Counted from the first letter of the stretch, positions 26,601 to 35,729 are shown. The stretch: DNA of 64,000 nucleotides from Bacteroidales bacterium UBA3843 (GCA_002392745.1 DGHR01000007.1:100096-164095), one strand, 5' to 3'. Numbers and translations: made by a program. Notes: generated by a model not told the origin, from the sequence alone.

Positions 26601-29600
26601 CATCGCTATAAACCTTTACAGTCGCTGTTCCAGCCTCGCAAGTCCAAGATATAGTAGCACTTGTAGTACTAACTAATGGCTCTCCTAACACTGGAATATC
26701 ATCACATGTGGTAGTGGTGAAAGAACCATTGTATGTGAGCGAACAATCATCAGATGCTGCATTCGATTTAATTGTAAATGTATATTCTGTATTACTGCTT
26801 AAACCGGTAATTTCGCATGTTAATGTCTCATCTCCGGTTATAGTTCCAACTGCTCCGCCACTGCATGTAACGGTATAACTTACTGCGTCTGCTACCGGAG
26901 CCCATGTTAGTATAGCTTTACTTGATTTCGCCACAACAGTCGGCTTTGGCGCATCTAAGCAAACACATGTAGAAGCGATTGGCAAGATTCTTAAGTTTCC
27001 GTAGTAACCACTTGCGCCGTAGTTGCTGGTCGCGTAATGGCCAAAGACGCCATCATGTAGCATAACGCCACGAGTACCCATAGCCTGATTGGTTACATGG
27101 TATGTATTAAAATCTTCGGTCTCTAATAACCAACCGGTCTGATCGCTTTCTGCTGCGCGGGTGGCTAGAGTCGTTCCATTAGAACTGGCGGTACTTCCCC
27201 ATAATTGCCCGGACGGACCAACTAAATGAACATACTTATCAGGACTACTTAGATCTTCCAAAGTATATATAGCTCTTGTTGGGCAGTTCTCTACTTGATT
27301 GGAACCGTTGATGGTAACAGGCAGAGCTGTAGGACGAGTGGCGGTTGTCATCGATCCATCCAGTACAAAACTATTGCTTGAACCATCGGTAGCTACGATT
27401 GCAAATTGTGCTGGAACAGAACGACCATTTAACGTAATGGCTTTGCTGTTCGGAGTCGGGCTCTTGCCGTCTTGGAAAGTCAGAGTGGCAGTATGAGTAG
27501 CATTAGCCTCGGATGGTTGATACCAAACACGATATGTTGTCGTCAATTCTCCGTCTGTAATGGTGTTGGATGCTAATTCACAGCCAAACATAGAGGCGTT
27601 CGTGCCGGTAATATTGGCCTGCAAGGCGCTTCCTTCTACTCCGCTGCATACAATAGTCAACTCTTTGGAATATACCTTTTCGCCATTACTACTTGTCAAT
27701 CTCTCCGGCTCTTCTGGGCGTATTGGGTCGCAAATAGGATTACTATTAAATTTTGAGTTATAGTAAGTGACCGTGAAGGAAGATAATTTTATTTTATAGG
27801 AACTATTTTTTTTGTCTTGCGGGTAGAGATAAATCTGTGTAACATTGCCGTCACATGTAACTGTTTGCGAAGTAGGGGTATTGGTTGTCAATGTAGCGGT
27901 TCCATCATCGTTTCCAATATGGTCAATTGCGTAGCCGCTTGTGTTCGTAAACTCAATCTTTTTTATTCGATTATGTGCGTCTATTAATGCCCAGCCTTCA
28001 TATTTGTTATAAGAATCATAATAAATCTGGTATAAATCACTATTTAATTCATAGCTATTTATATAAAATTCCACACCGCTTGCATTGTGTAACCACCAAT
28101 AATCCTCCCCAATCTCAGTATATCCGCTAGTCATGCTACTAGCGTTATAGGTCACAGTGCTCTCTCCTGTAGTTTCTTTACGATAAACGGCATAGAATGT
28201 AATGGCGGTGGTTACTTGGGTTGCATCTCCCGGCATATAGAGACGCGGCGCAACGGTTGTTTCCGTTTGCGAAGCAGTCGCCCAACCGGCAAACATCCAA
28301 CCATCGTCAGCGCACGCTGGGGTAGGACCGTTCGGAAACTTAACATACCATTCAGTACCATCTTGATAAGACCACTTTGTAGGAACGGTCGGGTTTCCTT
28401 CTCCGGTAACAAACGTTACGATATTGCTACCGGAAGGCTTAGTCAAAGTATATGTCGCACTTGCAACTTCCGAGTTACCAAGACCATCTTTGATGGCGAT
28501 TGCTTTAATCGTAGTTGTGCCCGCAGCATCTAAAACTATCGGGTCTCCTGTGTAGCGCGTACTACTGCTGGTCGGATCGGCGCCATTTGTTGTATAATAA
28601 ATGGTTGCTCCAACGGTTGTGGTAGCTAAATAAATTGATTGCACGTCTTCATAACTTCCTGCCTCCACAGAGAATGTAGGTGTGGCGCATTGGAAAGTAT
28701 ATGTAGCTGTCGCAACATTCGAGTCATCTAAACCAGCCTTGGTCGCAAAGGCTTTAATTGTTGTTGTGCTGTTTACTGGTATGGCACCATTGTACACATT
28801 ACTGCTCGTTGTAGGAGTCGTACCATCCGTTGTATAGTAAATCGTAGCACTTGGTGTTGAACAACTAATGCTAACACTCTGTGATACATCATAACTACCC
28901 GCTGCAGGTGTAAATTTCGGTGTGGCTACCTTATTGCATCCTGTCGAGTATTCGGAATAAGAAACACTACTTGTTTTAACTACAACATCATCTAAGAAGA
29001 AACGTTGTTTTTTTGTTGCACTAGCAAATGTAATGGAAATTTCATCCGTAATACTGGTTATAGAAATAGTATAACTAGTGAAAGATGCATCAGATAAGGT
29101 GATACTACTCTCGCTTAGTGTACAATTAGTTCCTGTTAAACCAAGTACAGTTCCATCTCCACTCCACGAGCCGGCTCTAAAAGTTAAGGTCGCACTGGTA
29201 GCTGCTCCACAATCAATGTTTGGAGTGGTGGCAGATCCTGCATAATCACCATTGCCTAATTTCAAGCATCCATCAGCAGCCTTGTCATACGAAAGGAGCC
29301 ATGATGATGATATGGAAGTCGGTGTTGTAGTAGACGCAATAGAGCCACTCCAACCTCCGCTATTACCGCCAGTACCTGTACAATCGGAAAAGTCTTCGGA
29401 AAAAACTGTCGCAACTCCTCCACCTTCGCCTGCGTCAGCAAATACAGCATAGAAGGTCGTATTGGCAGTGATGGCCGGCGAAGTGCTTGTAAATAACACA
29501 CCAGGTGCGGTGTCGTCATCGCTATACTCTGCATCCGTCCAGCCCACAAACACTTTGCTGTCGTCGCAGTCGCTGCTCGTCGGAGCAGTCGGTGCACTGA

Positions 29601-32244
29601 CGGTTGTGTTGTAATCGGCATTGTTGTTGCTTGCACTCACACCGCTTGACCAACTACTTCCGTTCACGCTCCAACTAACCGTGTAATTGTTAATTGTCCA
29701 TTTGGCATGGAGGGTAATATTTCCAGCGTATAGCCATTGCTTATATTCGTCTGTATATATCTCCGAAACACCATCATTTGCCTCTGCAATTACACTTCCT
29801 GTTGCGTTAATAATTTGCGTTCCTTCTCCATTCTCTTCTGTATAATAACCGCCAAAAGTATAACCGGTTTTTGTTGGAACGGTAATGGCAGGTGTGCCGG
29901 ATAGATTGGTATTCGCACCATATGTGACAGAGATAGAAGTGGTGCCTGCAGTTGTTGCATCTTGGTTATCCAAAGTAATAGTATATGGGTTACCCGTCCA
30001 TTTTGCATAATATGTCTTGTTCTCTGTAATGTTATCTGACCAATTGACGGCATTGGTTAAACCTGATTCCTTATACCATCCCGCAAACGTATATCCTGAT
30101 TTGGTAGGATCTTCCGGTTTTACGGCAGGTGTTCCGCTCGCAGCATAGACCGTAGCATATGTTGTATAGTCCATCAATGTGACACTCAGCGGAGTAAAAG
30201 TCGCATCGCTGCTGTAATAATATGTCGCACTGGCTTTGCCATTCTTGCCATAAGCACGATAATGGTATGTATTACCAACGGTAAATGGACCTGTTAAAGT
30301 GCCATCCCATGTGGTTGCACTGCCCGAAGTACCTACTTGTACTTTGTTGTTGCTAATAGTTGGATTAGCGCTTGTTCCCCATACAAAACCATAGTCCTCC
30401 CATGCGCAGTTTGTACCTGGAGCCCAACCTGTTGCTGTCACGCCAACGCTACTCAAAGAGAAACCGCCTTTCAATGCCGCACTTCCCTCCGTCGGATCTG
30501 CTGCACATGCGGCACAAGAAGTAACATAATTTTTATACTCGGGAATATATATATCCATTTTGTAGTAATCGCTTGTGCCTGTATTATAACAGTAAAAATT
30601 GCCATTAAAACATTCTAAGTCGTTTGATGATGCTTGACTACGAAGAATATTTTTAGAACTATTTACGGTCACAGACCATGTATCTTCATCGCCGTCACAA
30701 TAAGCATTATTTCCGCTTGAGTTTAAAAATTTATTGTCTCTTTTAAATTGATAATTACCATTTTTAATGCCTACTGTCCAAATAATTGTAGCATCAGTTG
30801 TTGTTATTGTACTTGAACTGATTGTGACATCAACACCTCCTAATTTCCCGGAAGAACTGGCAGTTCCGGACATGGATTTGTTCGCAGAGGGGTTGACAAT
30901 TAAAACCTGTCTTCCATCTATTAAGTCAGCTTTAGCTCCAAGTTCATATTTGTTGGCTGTCTTAGTTGCAAATACTGCATAATAAGTTTGTGCCGATCCA
31001 ATAGTCGTTAACGAAGACACAAACGTAGGTTTAGTATTTGTAGAACCAACAATCGCAGCAGTCGCCCATCCGACAAACTCTTTTGCTGGGTCACAACTGG
31101 ATGGAGCATCTGGCAGGACAAGATTTTGACCGCTACGAATAGATTTTGTGTCATACGTAGAACCATTGTTCATGAATGTAACGGTGTAATACGTACCGGG
31201 AATAGAACTGCCTTCCGCAGCTTCGCTGTTACACCAAGTGGACCCATCACCTATCGCTTTTACTGCCCAAGTATAAGTTGTTCCGTTAGAAAGACTATTT
31301 TTTGTAAAAGGAGATGTTGCATCAGCATAGGCACCACCATTCCAACTCACTTGGTATTTAGTTGCATTATCTACATTCGGCCACGATAAAACAAGCTTAT
31401 TGCTGGACGGTGTTGCTGTAACGGAAGGAGTGCTGAGTGCTGTGCCGGAACAACCGGCTGTTGTTTCCCATGTAATCTCTATACTTGATATGTATACAGC
31501 ACCACTATTTGACCGGATTCCAACGAATGTGTAATCACCGGTTATTGTTAATGTAGCAGTAGAAGACGTACTACCAATTTCAGTTCCTTTTGTGCTATTG
31601 TCATACAAGTCGGTTGCGGCGGAATAAGCAGTGGTCTTACCATACACTTTTATAGTGTTAGACCCGCTTGCTACAACAATCCTAACAGACTTTACTCTGC
31701 TACCTCCAGATGCGGTCGTTACGATACCAGAGTTGGAGTTTTTGGAGCGTAACTGAATGTTTTCACTTCCGTCTTTTGCTGATTGTCCGGCATATACAGC
31801 ATCTGATGTTATGGTCACATCGCTAAAATCGGTGTACGTGGTACCTGTCGCTACTAAGTAAGATGCAGTTATCACATCTGTCACATCCGTTCCCCACACA
31901 TTTCCCACTCCGATGGTGAAAGCAAGCATAAACAAGGTGGCGATACGGAGCAAATACCTGTCTATCGTTAGAGATAAGTTGGAGATAAGTTGGGTGTTCG
32001 TTGGATATTGACCTACCTTCACCCTACTGTCCTTTAACCCACGGCGTGCAAAAATTGGCATGGCACTTTTGGCACTTTTGGCACTTTTGGCACTTTCGGC
32101 AAAAATTTGCTCGGTCAGTTTTGGCCATTTCAAGAACTGCATGACCGACTTGCCAAAAACTCGAAGCCTTTGACTAAAAGTAAATAAGTCTTTCTTCGCC
32201 GCCTGGGCATGATTAACTACATGATTAACTAATAAATTTTTCAT
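23635..32244 (-). CDS. Giant modular secreted protein with T9SS type A sorting domain
   Basis: This 2869-aa protein is probably secreted by the T9SS and attached to the surface. The hydrophobic signal-like segment LRIATLFMLAFTIGVGNVWG is at about 99-118. The unusual first 95 residues include AKS repeats from a 9-bp tandem repeat; a start at 32061 is the alternative. Modules in rough order: a beta-sandwich with DAVYAGQS (shared with 40655), FN3, InlB repeats ending in FVGWAT or YYAKWT, two chitobiase-type repeats (YYTTDGTTPT, YYTTNGADPT), more FN3, a lamin-tail-like domain (FISKYFEAQSN), and a C-terminal sorting domain with VYDMSGKLIKGERY and QGVYFVRVNS. The domain order is read by eye. A C-type hairpin precedes the start. 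Confidence 0.85.
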   Translation of the reverse strand: MKNLLVNHVVNHAQAAKKDLFTFSQRLRVFGKSVMQFLKWPKLTEQIFAESAKSAKSAKSAMPIFARRGLKDSRVKVGQYPTNTQLISNLSLTIDRYLLRIATLFMLAFTIGVGNVWGTDVTDVITASYLVATGTTYTDFSDVTITSDAVYAGQSAKDGSENIQLRSKNSNSGIVTTASGGSRVKSVRIVVASGSNTIKVYGKTTAYSAATDLYDNSTKGTEIGSTSSTATLTITGDYTFVGIRSNSGAVYISSIEITWETTAGCSGTALSTPSVTATPSSNKLVLSWPNVDNATKYQVSWNGGAYADATSPFTKNSLSNGTTYTWAVKAIGDGSTWCNSEAAEGSSIPGTYYTVTFMNNGSTYDTKSIRSGQNLVLPDAPSSCDPAKEFVGWATAAIVGSTNTKPTFVSSLTTIGSAQTYYAVFATKTANKYELGAKADLIDGRQVLIVNPSANKSMSGTASSSGKLGGVDVTISSSTITTTDATIIWTVGIKNGNYQFKRDNKFLNSSGNNAYCDGDEDTWSVTVNSSKNILRSQASSNDLECFNGNFYCYNTGTSDYYKMDIYIPEYKNYVTSCAACAADPTEGSAALKGGFSLSSVGVTATGWAPGTNCAWEDYGFVWGTSANPTISNNKVQVGTSGSATTWDGTLTGPFTVGNTYHYRAYGKNGKASATYYYSSDATFTPLSVTLMDYTTYATVYAASGTPAVKPEDPTKSGYTFAGWYKESGLTNAVNWSDNITENKTYYAKWTGNPYTITLDNQDATTAGTTSISVTYGANTNLSGTPAITVPTKTGYTFGGYYTEENGEGTQIINATGSVIAEANDGVSEIYTDEYKQWLYAGNITLHAKWTINNYTVSWSVNGSSWSSGVSASNNNADYNTTVSAPTAPTSSDCDDSKVFVGWTDAEYSDDDTAPGVLFTSTSPAITANTTFYAVFADAGEGGGVATVFSEDFSDCTGTGGNSGGWSGSIASTTTPTSISSSWLLSYDKAADGCLKLGNGDYAGSATTPNIDCGAATSATLTFRAGSWSGDGTVLGLTGTNCTLSESSITLSDASFTSYTISITSITDEISITFASATKKQRFFLDDVVVKTSSVSYSEYSTGCNKVATPKFTPAAGSYDVSQSVSISCSTPSATIYYTTDGTTPTTSSNVYNGAIPVNSTTTIKAFATKAGLDDSNVATATYTFQCATPTFSVEAGSYEDVQSIYLATTTVGATIYYTTNGADPTSSSTRYTGDPIVLDAAGTTTIKAIAIKDGLGNSEVASATYTLTKPSGSNIVTFVTGEGNPTVPTKWSYQDGTEWYVKFPNGPTPACADDGWMFAGWATASQTETTVAPRLYMPGDATQVTTAITFYAVYRKETTGESTVTYNASSMTSGYTEIGEDYWWLHNASGVEFYINSYELNSDLYQIYYDSYNKYEGWALIDAHNRIKKIEFTNTSGYAIDHIGNDDGTATLTTNTPTSQTVTCDGNVTQIYLYPQDKKNSSYKIKLSSFTVTYYNSKFNSNPICDPIRPEEPERLTSSNGEKVYSKELTIVCSGVEGSALQANITGTNASMFGCELASNTITDGELTTTYRVWYQPSEANATHTATLTFQDGKSPTPNSKAITLNGRSVPAQFAIVATDGSSNSFVLDGSMTTATRPTALPVTINGSNQVENCPTRAIYTLEDLSSPDKYVHLVGPSGQLWGSTASSNGTTLATRAAESDQTGWLLETEDFNTYHVTNQAMGTRGVMLHDGVFGHYATSNYGASGYYGNLRILPIASTCVCLDAPKPTVVAKSSKAILTWAPVADAVSYTVTCSGGAVGTITGDETLTCEITGLSSNTEYTFTIKSNAASDDCSLTYNGSFTTTTCDDIPVLGEPLVSTTSATISWTCEAGTATVKVYSDALCTAQVGSDYTSKTSPFEISNLTSNTTYYYKVFAGGVAGCVSSLGYFTTEELHMDVAEWQANAVVVSYNGDADVTIYTSNEVSHGNKNANVAKDLFISKYFEAQSNVKMIGLFNGTKDTIDLSNYEIKIAQHGTSGYSTSLDWSSIADINKGRTAAQKKLPPMKEIIFYSKQTNNDKDANIIKCAQDNPSESGWDHYVYLGARMNFNGDDPVGLFKEGTLIDIVGAGTQSGGYCLSTGEGFVSSNTDNVNGFMDSPGGWYTETGIDYDNQSAGATYALSTNRCLLIRLNTVQSGDSALKYNKTTFGTLGGAHNEWMGKQIPTPLDDSDKPNKDDVSSSCGAFEALGKYNYSDYYTAFENETHNSFEDLKSNPFDGTYTIPIPRLDTMACTQIRIELKKGDPETLVLRKDMQVPIMVQSGTKQTTDEIFHNYGKDAEVCRTCDVVVFKNATLEKATDGTTGDVPEIRNLKLYEGATLSVPSGSNYSIQSLALRRKGEEISKADIKGNLNVGKTNGVSLDLYIDPTNWHFVCLPYDCNVADITFADGTPAVHRTDYFIKWYNGAYRAEHKTGGWETYTGEVLKKGIGYRIGLAGDGIIKEELRFPMANGVIADEKTDKTIGNVYAYGGDKTDTELTPNHKGWNLIGNPYMMFYATDITEPLAMGALEPDGETYKRSGSLRYLVEPINNGREGYHQIDITTHMPPFTAYFVQVGGEDNATGGDNPKTAQTVTFNQSSSGQNNIVARRNAPAEETNELMYPVWYGVEMIAPNTEAAKTALLISDEYTDSYDIMNDLVMQYGTKYTQYQHPLLSSTNNSGEMAYNALPDSSAAVIGVPLNYYAYQAGTYTIATDSRFDLEEVKSAMLWDATTGQYYDLLTDNYTFTTAKGKNTSRFRLFVSVERKKTPSIATGVDNLLTDGKLSLVAIDRTLVLSGLTQNADIYVYDMSGKLIKGERYAGEGVWRANVPAQGVYFVRVNSLSGQQTLRTIVK
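32062..32097. repeat. 9-bp tandem repeat inside the giant gene
   Basis: GGCACTTTT occurs in four copies, the last ending TTTC. Its length keeps frame and encodes the residues AKS repeated near position 50-60 of the giant protein. Confidence 0.9.
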
Positions 32245-32311
32245 TGTATTTAGTTTTTATATATTATTCATTATTTATGATTTATGCGCGTATGCGTTTG
32301 TGATTTTTATT

Positions 32312-32346
32312 TTGTGACCAAGGGATAAGCCAATATCCCTTGACCG
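32312..32346 (-). promoter_or_regulatory. C-type hairpin, copy 1
   Basis: Read in gene sense, a stem CAAGGGATA/TATCCCTTG flanked by G-U pairs encloses an ATTGGCTT loop, followed by CACAAAA. It lies 4 nt after the stop of the P-loop gene and about 70 nt before the giant gene. Confidence 0.8.
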
Positions 32347-32350
32347 GAAA

Positions 32351-32827
32351 TTAGACAAATATTTTTACATCGTTAAATACAGTACGCGCAACGGTTTCTG
32401 CATCAAGGATACGATTACTTCTGAGTTTTGCATCATAATAAGTTTTGAAATACCATTTATATATAAGTGCACTATAGAGGCTTTGTAGTTCCTTATGCAC
32501 GGAATTTTTGCGATTATATCTACGGGCGCAGCAAATAAGGAATTCAATGTTCTCGTTTTTTGCCCACTGCATCGCAATACGAAAACCTTCTAGTGTATCT
32601 CCTGCACTGATAACACCAACACGATGCCCATTAATCTCAACAATAGTTCTAAAGTCAGGAATGAAATCATTAATCTTAGCCAAGACATCATTATAAGTCC
32701 ATTCTTTAGGCGCACCTGTTAGGCAAACCACCTTTGTGCTGATAGTTTTAAGCAAATTATAAACAAGCCAACTAGTGTGTGTCTTGCCGGCATCTCTTTT
32801 TCCAAAAATAACAAAAATCTTTTTCAT
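32351..32827 (-). CDS. Small P-loop NTPase-like protein
   Basis: This 158-aa protein starts MKKIFVIFGKRDAGKTHTSW; GKRDAGKT is a Walker A motif at residues 9-16. Later hydrophobic strands (GVISAGDT, IEFLICCARR) fit a small Rossmann-like NTPase, but no Walker B is certain. It resembles compact ATPases of unknown role in defence or mobile regions. It sits between two C-type hairpins in an AT-rich region and has no promoter of the usual type directly upstream, so it is probably read through from the nuclease gene. Confidence 0.65.
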   Translation of the reverse strand: MKKIFVIFGKRDAGKTHTSWLVYNLLKTISTKVVCLTGAPKEWTYNDVLAKINDFIPDFRTIVEINGHRVGVISAGDTLEGFRIAMQWAKNENIEFLICCARRYNRKNSVHKELQSLYSALIYKWYFKTYYDAKLRSNRILDAETVARTVFNDVKIFV

Positions 32828-32899
32828 ATTGTTTGATTTTTATATTATATTCTTATCCTCAATTCTTCGGAACGATTATTGCTCTGCAATTTTCGTTTT

Positions 32900-32934
32900 T
32901 GTGGCCATAGGTCAACCCAATAACCCGTGGCCTG
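32900..32934 (-). promoter_or_regulatory. C-type hairpin, copy 2
   Basis: In gene sense, stem GGCCACGGGT/GACCTATGGCC with loop TATTGGGTT, then CACAAAAA. It lies 4-5 nt after the nuclease stop and about 70 nt before the P-loop gene. Confidence 0.8.
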
Positions 32935-32938
32935 TTTA

Positions 32939-33988
32939 TTATTCAAAATGTTTTAATCCCACTTCCAATATCATCCTTGCAAAATCTTGTCCGTTTATCA
33001 AACGTACATTTTCTGCATTAGCTTTTCGTTTAGCCTCATCTGTAAATTCATTAGCATTAGATATCACCCACATCTGAACATTATAATCTGCGTTCGTATG
33101 ATTATCCTTATATGCAATAATTTGATTCACGGCCCATTCATTGGTAATACTGTTATGCTTTTTCACCTGCACAAGTATGGCGACTTTCAATTCCTCAAAA
33201 TACGCAACTCTATCTGCGTCACCGCATTCTGTAGAAGTTTCATTAGGCGCGGGCTTAACTACCTCCGTCGCTCCAATCGCTCGTAGATATTTCTCTACTA
33301 ACTCCTCATATTTATGATGTTGGGTATAGTCAGTTATCGTCTGTTGAGCAGCCTGCAATGTTGACTTTATCAGTTCTTCGTGAATACTAATAGGAGCCTC
33401 ACTCTTCCCCCGTTTAATAGCATCTTCTATACTTCCCGAAATATCAGAGATATCCGCATTAGTCTGAAGAATCTTCATGCGAGAGTACAAAGCTTGATCT
33501 GCATATAGTTGGCGAGGCAACTTGAGCACAACGGGTTCTACTTTACGGAAGAAACCAAGATCTATAAACTTTTCATGCTCGTCATATAAGTAGTAATATC
33601 CATTATTGTTTTTTGTCACATGAACTTTTTCTCCATTCCAGTCTTGTACATTTTCAATATCTATCAATGAAGACAATGATTGATTTGTGTAAACATCATC
33701 ATCTGCTATTCTATAGATACTGAATTCTCCCCATGTGGGAACTACTACTAAATCACCCTTACCCATTTTAAGGAAACGCCATAAACTCCAACGATTGCGC
33801 ATGCCCCCATATTCATTATAAAATTCCCTTTCAAATGCATTCCAATCGTTTCGGCTCCTCGTCACAAAGTCATCCCACGAAAGCGATGCCCACCCTGTAG
33901 AAAGAACATTATGTTCGAATAGTAGGGGATGAGTTAATTTAATAGCATTTTCTCCTCCAGTTATTCTATGAAGCCAGTATTTTGCCAT
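32939..33988 (-). CDS. Mrr-like restriction endonuclease with N-terminal PUA/EVE-like domain
   Basis: This 349-aa protein has an N-terminal half with GDLVVVPTWGEFSIYRI, which resembles EVE/PUA-type modified-base readers. The C-terminal part (from about 215) matches an Mrr-like PD-(D/E)xK fold: a helix KYEELVEKYLRAIGAT, then GDADRVAYFEEL and the core VQVKKH. No methyltransferase is nearby, so a type IV (modification-dependent) enzyme or a stand-alone nuclease is likely. The 5' leader contains GTGCGCACGG and GGAGTGCAAAA, as does the leader of the gene at 37936. Confidence 0.75.
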   Translation of the reverse strand: MAKYWLHRITGGENAIKLTHPLLFEHNVLSTGWASLSWDDFVTRSRNDWNAFEREFYNEYGGMRNRWSLWRFLKMGKGDLVVVPTWGEFSIYRIADDDVYTNQSLSSLIDIENVQDWNGEKVHVTKNNNGYYYLYDEHEKFIDLGFFRKVEPVVLKLPRQLYADQALYSRMKILQTNADISDISGSIEDAIKRGKSEAPISIHEELIKSTLQAAQQTITDYTQHHKYEELVEKYLRAIGATEVVKPAPNETSTECGDADRVAYFEELKVAILVQVKKHNSITNEWAVNQIIAYKDNHTNADYNVQMWVISNANEFTDEAKRKANAENVRLINGQDFARMILEVGLKHFE

Positions 33989-34030
33989 CTTTCTTTTTTC
34001 TTTTGCACTCCCCCGTGCGCACTTGTCTTT

Positions 34031-34066
34031 TTGTGACCATAGGCTAACCCAATGACCTGTGGCTAA
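34031..34066 (-). promoter_or_regulatory. C-type hairpin, copy 3
   Basis: In gene sense, stem AGCCACAGGT/AGCCTATGGTC with loop CATTGGGTT, then CACAAAAA. It lies 43 nt before the nuclease gene. No gene end lies immediately upstream of it. Confidence 0.8.
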
Positions 34067-34110
34067 GAGCCTAATAACCTATTTCCCCGAATTGCCGATT
34101 TTTTTCTCTG

Positions 34111-34427
34111 GCTTCAATTAAACGGACGTTTAAATGGAGCCAGAGAACATTGTTTAAAAGCTATTTACAGACTTGTCGAAAAATTGCCGATTGGGGAGCA
34201 GTGGCAAAATTTGCACTTTTGCGAACTTTTGTCAGTTATGTTTGGCAGAAATGTGGAAAAATCGACAAAATTGCGTGAAGATTTGCGCATATAATTTATT
34301 TTTTGTATCTTTGCGCCGTGATAGTACATATATATAATTATATATGTTTTGCAGCATATTTTGCGGTATGGAAACGACTAAATGGCAGAAAAGGGTGGTT
34401 CCATTTAAACGTCCGTTTAATTGAAGC
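34111..34427. mobile_element. 317-bp stretch bounded by 28-bp perfect inverted repeats
   Basis: The 28 bases at 34111-34138 and 34400-34427 are perfect reverse complements (GCTTCAATTAAACGG... and its complement). Each arm is itself partly palindromic (TTAAACG/CGTTTAA). No transposase or long ORF lies between, but a promoter does (34283-34314). It fits a MITE-like element or a structured regulatory unit; no clear target-site duplication was found. Confidence 0.6.
34283..34314 (+). promoter_or_regulatory. Promoter inside the inverted-repeat element
   Basis: TTGCGCATATAA at 34283 and TATCTTTGC at 34306-34314 are spaced by 20 bp. No protein start in good context follows within 300 bp, so it may drive a short RNA or read toward 34644. 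Confidence 0.65.
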
Positions 34428-34476
34428 AACAAATAGGGGGGGACTGGAGAAAGAGCATATAAAACGAAAAAGCCCG

Positions 34477-34544
34477 CACGATAAAAGGGCAGACATAGTG
34501 CCGGCAATCAGCACTCAAAAATGGTTGAAAAGATCTTTGAAATA
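34477..34544 (+). repeat. Leader repeat A, copy 1
   Basis: 68 bp that recur at 35612-35678 with one base missing. It ends in AAAGATCTTT, a perfect 10-bp palindrome, followed by GAAATA, and lies about 50 bp upstream of a promoter. Confidence 0.9.
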
Positions 34545-34593
34545 CTGATTTGCTTATATAAGGAGAAAAACGAAAATTTTTCTTGCGATTTAC

Positions 34594-34625
34594 TTGCGTA
34601 TGTCAGATTTTTTTTGTAATTTTGC
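34594..34625 (+). promoter_or_regulatory. Extended promoter of the DinD-like gene
   Basis: TTGCGTATGTCA at 34594 and TAATTTTGC at 34617-34625, spacing 20 bp. Confidence 0.85.
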
Positions 34626-34643
34626 ACCATTATCGGAACGAAT

Positions 34644-35504
34644 ATGGCAGAGCAAAACGAAATCCAATTATTTGACGGCAAGCAAGTCCGTTATATATGG
34701 GACGAGAAGCAAGAAAAGTACTTCTTCTCTGTAGTGGATGTTATCCGAGTGTTAACTGACAGTGAGAACCCTCGCAAGTATTGGAGCGTGTTAAAGACCC
34801 GTCTCAAACAAGAGGGAAGTGAGATGGCTACAAATTGTAGTCAACTGAAATTGCCCTCGTCGGATGGCAAGAGTTATCTTACCGATGTGGCTGATACAGA
34901 GCAGGTTTTTAGGTTGATACAATCGGTACCGAGCAAGAAGGCGGAACCGTTCAAGTTATGGCTTGCGGCGCTGGGACAGGAGCGAATGAACCAGTTGCAA
35001 GATCCGGAGTTGAGCATAGAGCAGGCTATCAAAGACTATCGTCGTTTGGGCTATTCGGAAGATTGGATCAACCAGCGTATCAAAACTATCGAGATTCGTA
35101 AAGGGTTGACGGACGAATGGAAACGAGGCGGTATGCAGGAAGAGCGTGATTATGCTTCGCTGACGGATATTATTTCGCGGGCGTGGAGCGGAATGACGAC
35201 GCGCGAGTATAAGAAGTATAAGGGGCTGCGAAAAGAGAGTCTGCGGGATAACATGACGAATGTAGAATTGATGCTCAATGGCTTGGCAGAAGCAGCGGCA
35301 ACGGAACTGAGTAAACGCGAGAATCCGAAAGGTTTTGCGGAGAATGCCAATGTTGCACAACGCGGCGGAGACGTAGCCCATGTGGCGCGCGAGCGTTTGG
35401 AACAGGAATTAGGAGATACGGTTATCTCAGACAAACGTGCAATGAATTTCACCAACCCGCCGGAGGAACTGCCGTTTAATGATACAGAAGAAGTGAAAGA
35501 GTAA
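34644..35504 (+). CDS. Bro-N domain protein, DinD-like
   Basis: This 286-aa protein has an N-terminal Bro-N (phage antirepressor-type) domain, with the typical start IQLFDGKQVRYIWDEKQEKY, FFSVVDVIRVLTDS and KYWSVLKTRLKQEG. The C-terminal half contains AIKDYRRLGYSEDWINQRIK and ERDYASLTDIISRAWSGMT, matching DinD-type proteins. DinD of E. coli inhibits RecA-DNA interaction; here the role is inferred. It is a single-gene unit with its own leader, promoter and terminator in the accessory island. Confidence 0.85.
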   Translation: MAEQNEIQLFDGKQVRYIWDEKQEKYFFSVVDVIRVLTDSENPRKYWSVLKTRLKQEGSEMATNCSQLKLPSSDGKSYLTDVADTEQVFRLIQSVPSKKAEPFKLWLAALGQERMNQLQDPELSIEQAIKDYRRLGYSEDWINQRIKTIEIRKGLTDEWKRGGMQEERDYASLTDIISRAWSGMTTREYKKYKGLRKESLRDNMTNVELMLNGLAEAAATELSKRENPKGFAENANVAQRGGDVAHVARERLEQELGDTVISDKRAMNFTNPPEELPFNDTEEVKE

Positions 35505-35525
35505 CACAAGAACAATCCTTTTTGT

Positions 35526-35557
35526 AAGCAACAATGTCGAAAGATGTTGTTGCTTTT
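35526..35557 (+). terminator. Terminator after the DinD-like gene
   Basis: Stem AGCAACAA/TTGTTGCT with inner pairing, followed by TTTTTG. Confidence 0.8.
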
Positions 35558-35611
35558 TGTATGCAAATCAGTATAATAAGGAAGAATGAAAACCACAAAA
35601 CGTGGAGCCGA

Positions 35612-35678
35612 CACGATAAAAGGGCAGACATAGTGCCGGCAATCAGCACTCAAAAATGGTTGAAAGATCTTTGAAATA
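35612..35678 (+). repeat. Leader repeat A, copy 2
   Basis: Identical to 34477-34544 except for one missing A. A shorter related segment (GAAAAGATCTTTGAAATAGT) occurs at 36685. Confidence 0.9.
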
Positions 35679-35729
35679 GTGGAATTACCAATAAAATGCA
35701 AGAATTTGAACGATTTTTTGCTCAAACAT

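Noticed and set aside
32312..34066. Integron attC sites
   Set aside because: The hairpins are regular and cassette-like in place, but the attC core sequences (RYYYAAC and GTTRRRY at the outer ends) do not fit, and no integrase is seen. Kept only as a loose analogy.
34232..34548. ORFs on both strands in the inverted-repeat element
   Set aside because: They have no recognisable domain, poor start context, and overlap the promoter and inverted arms.
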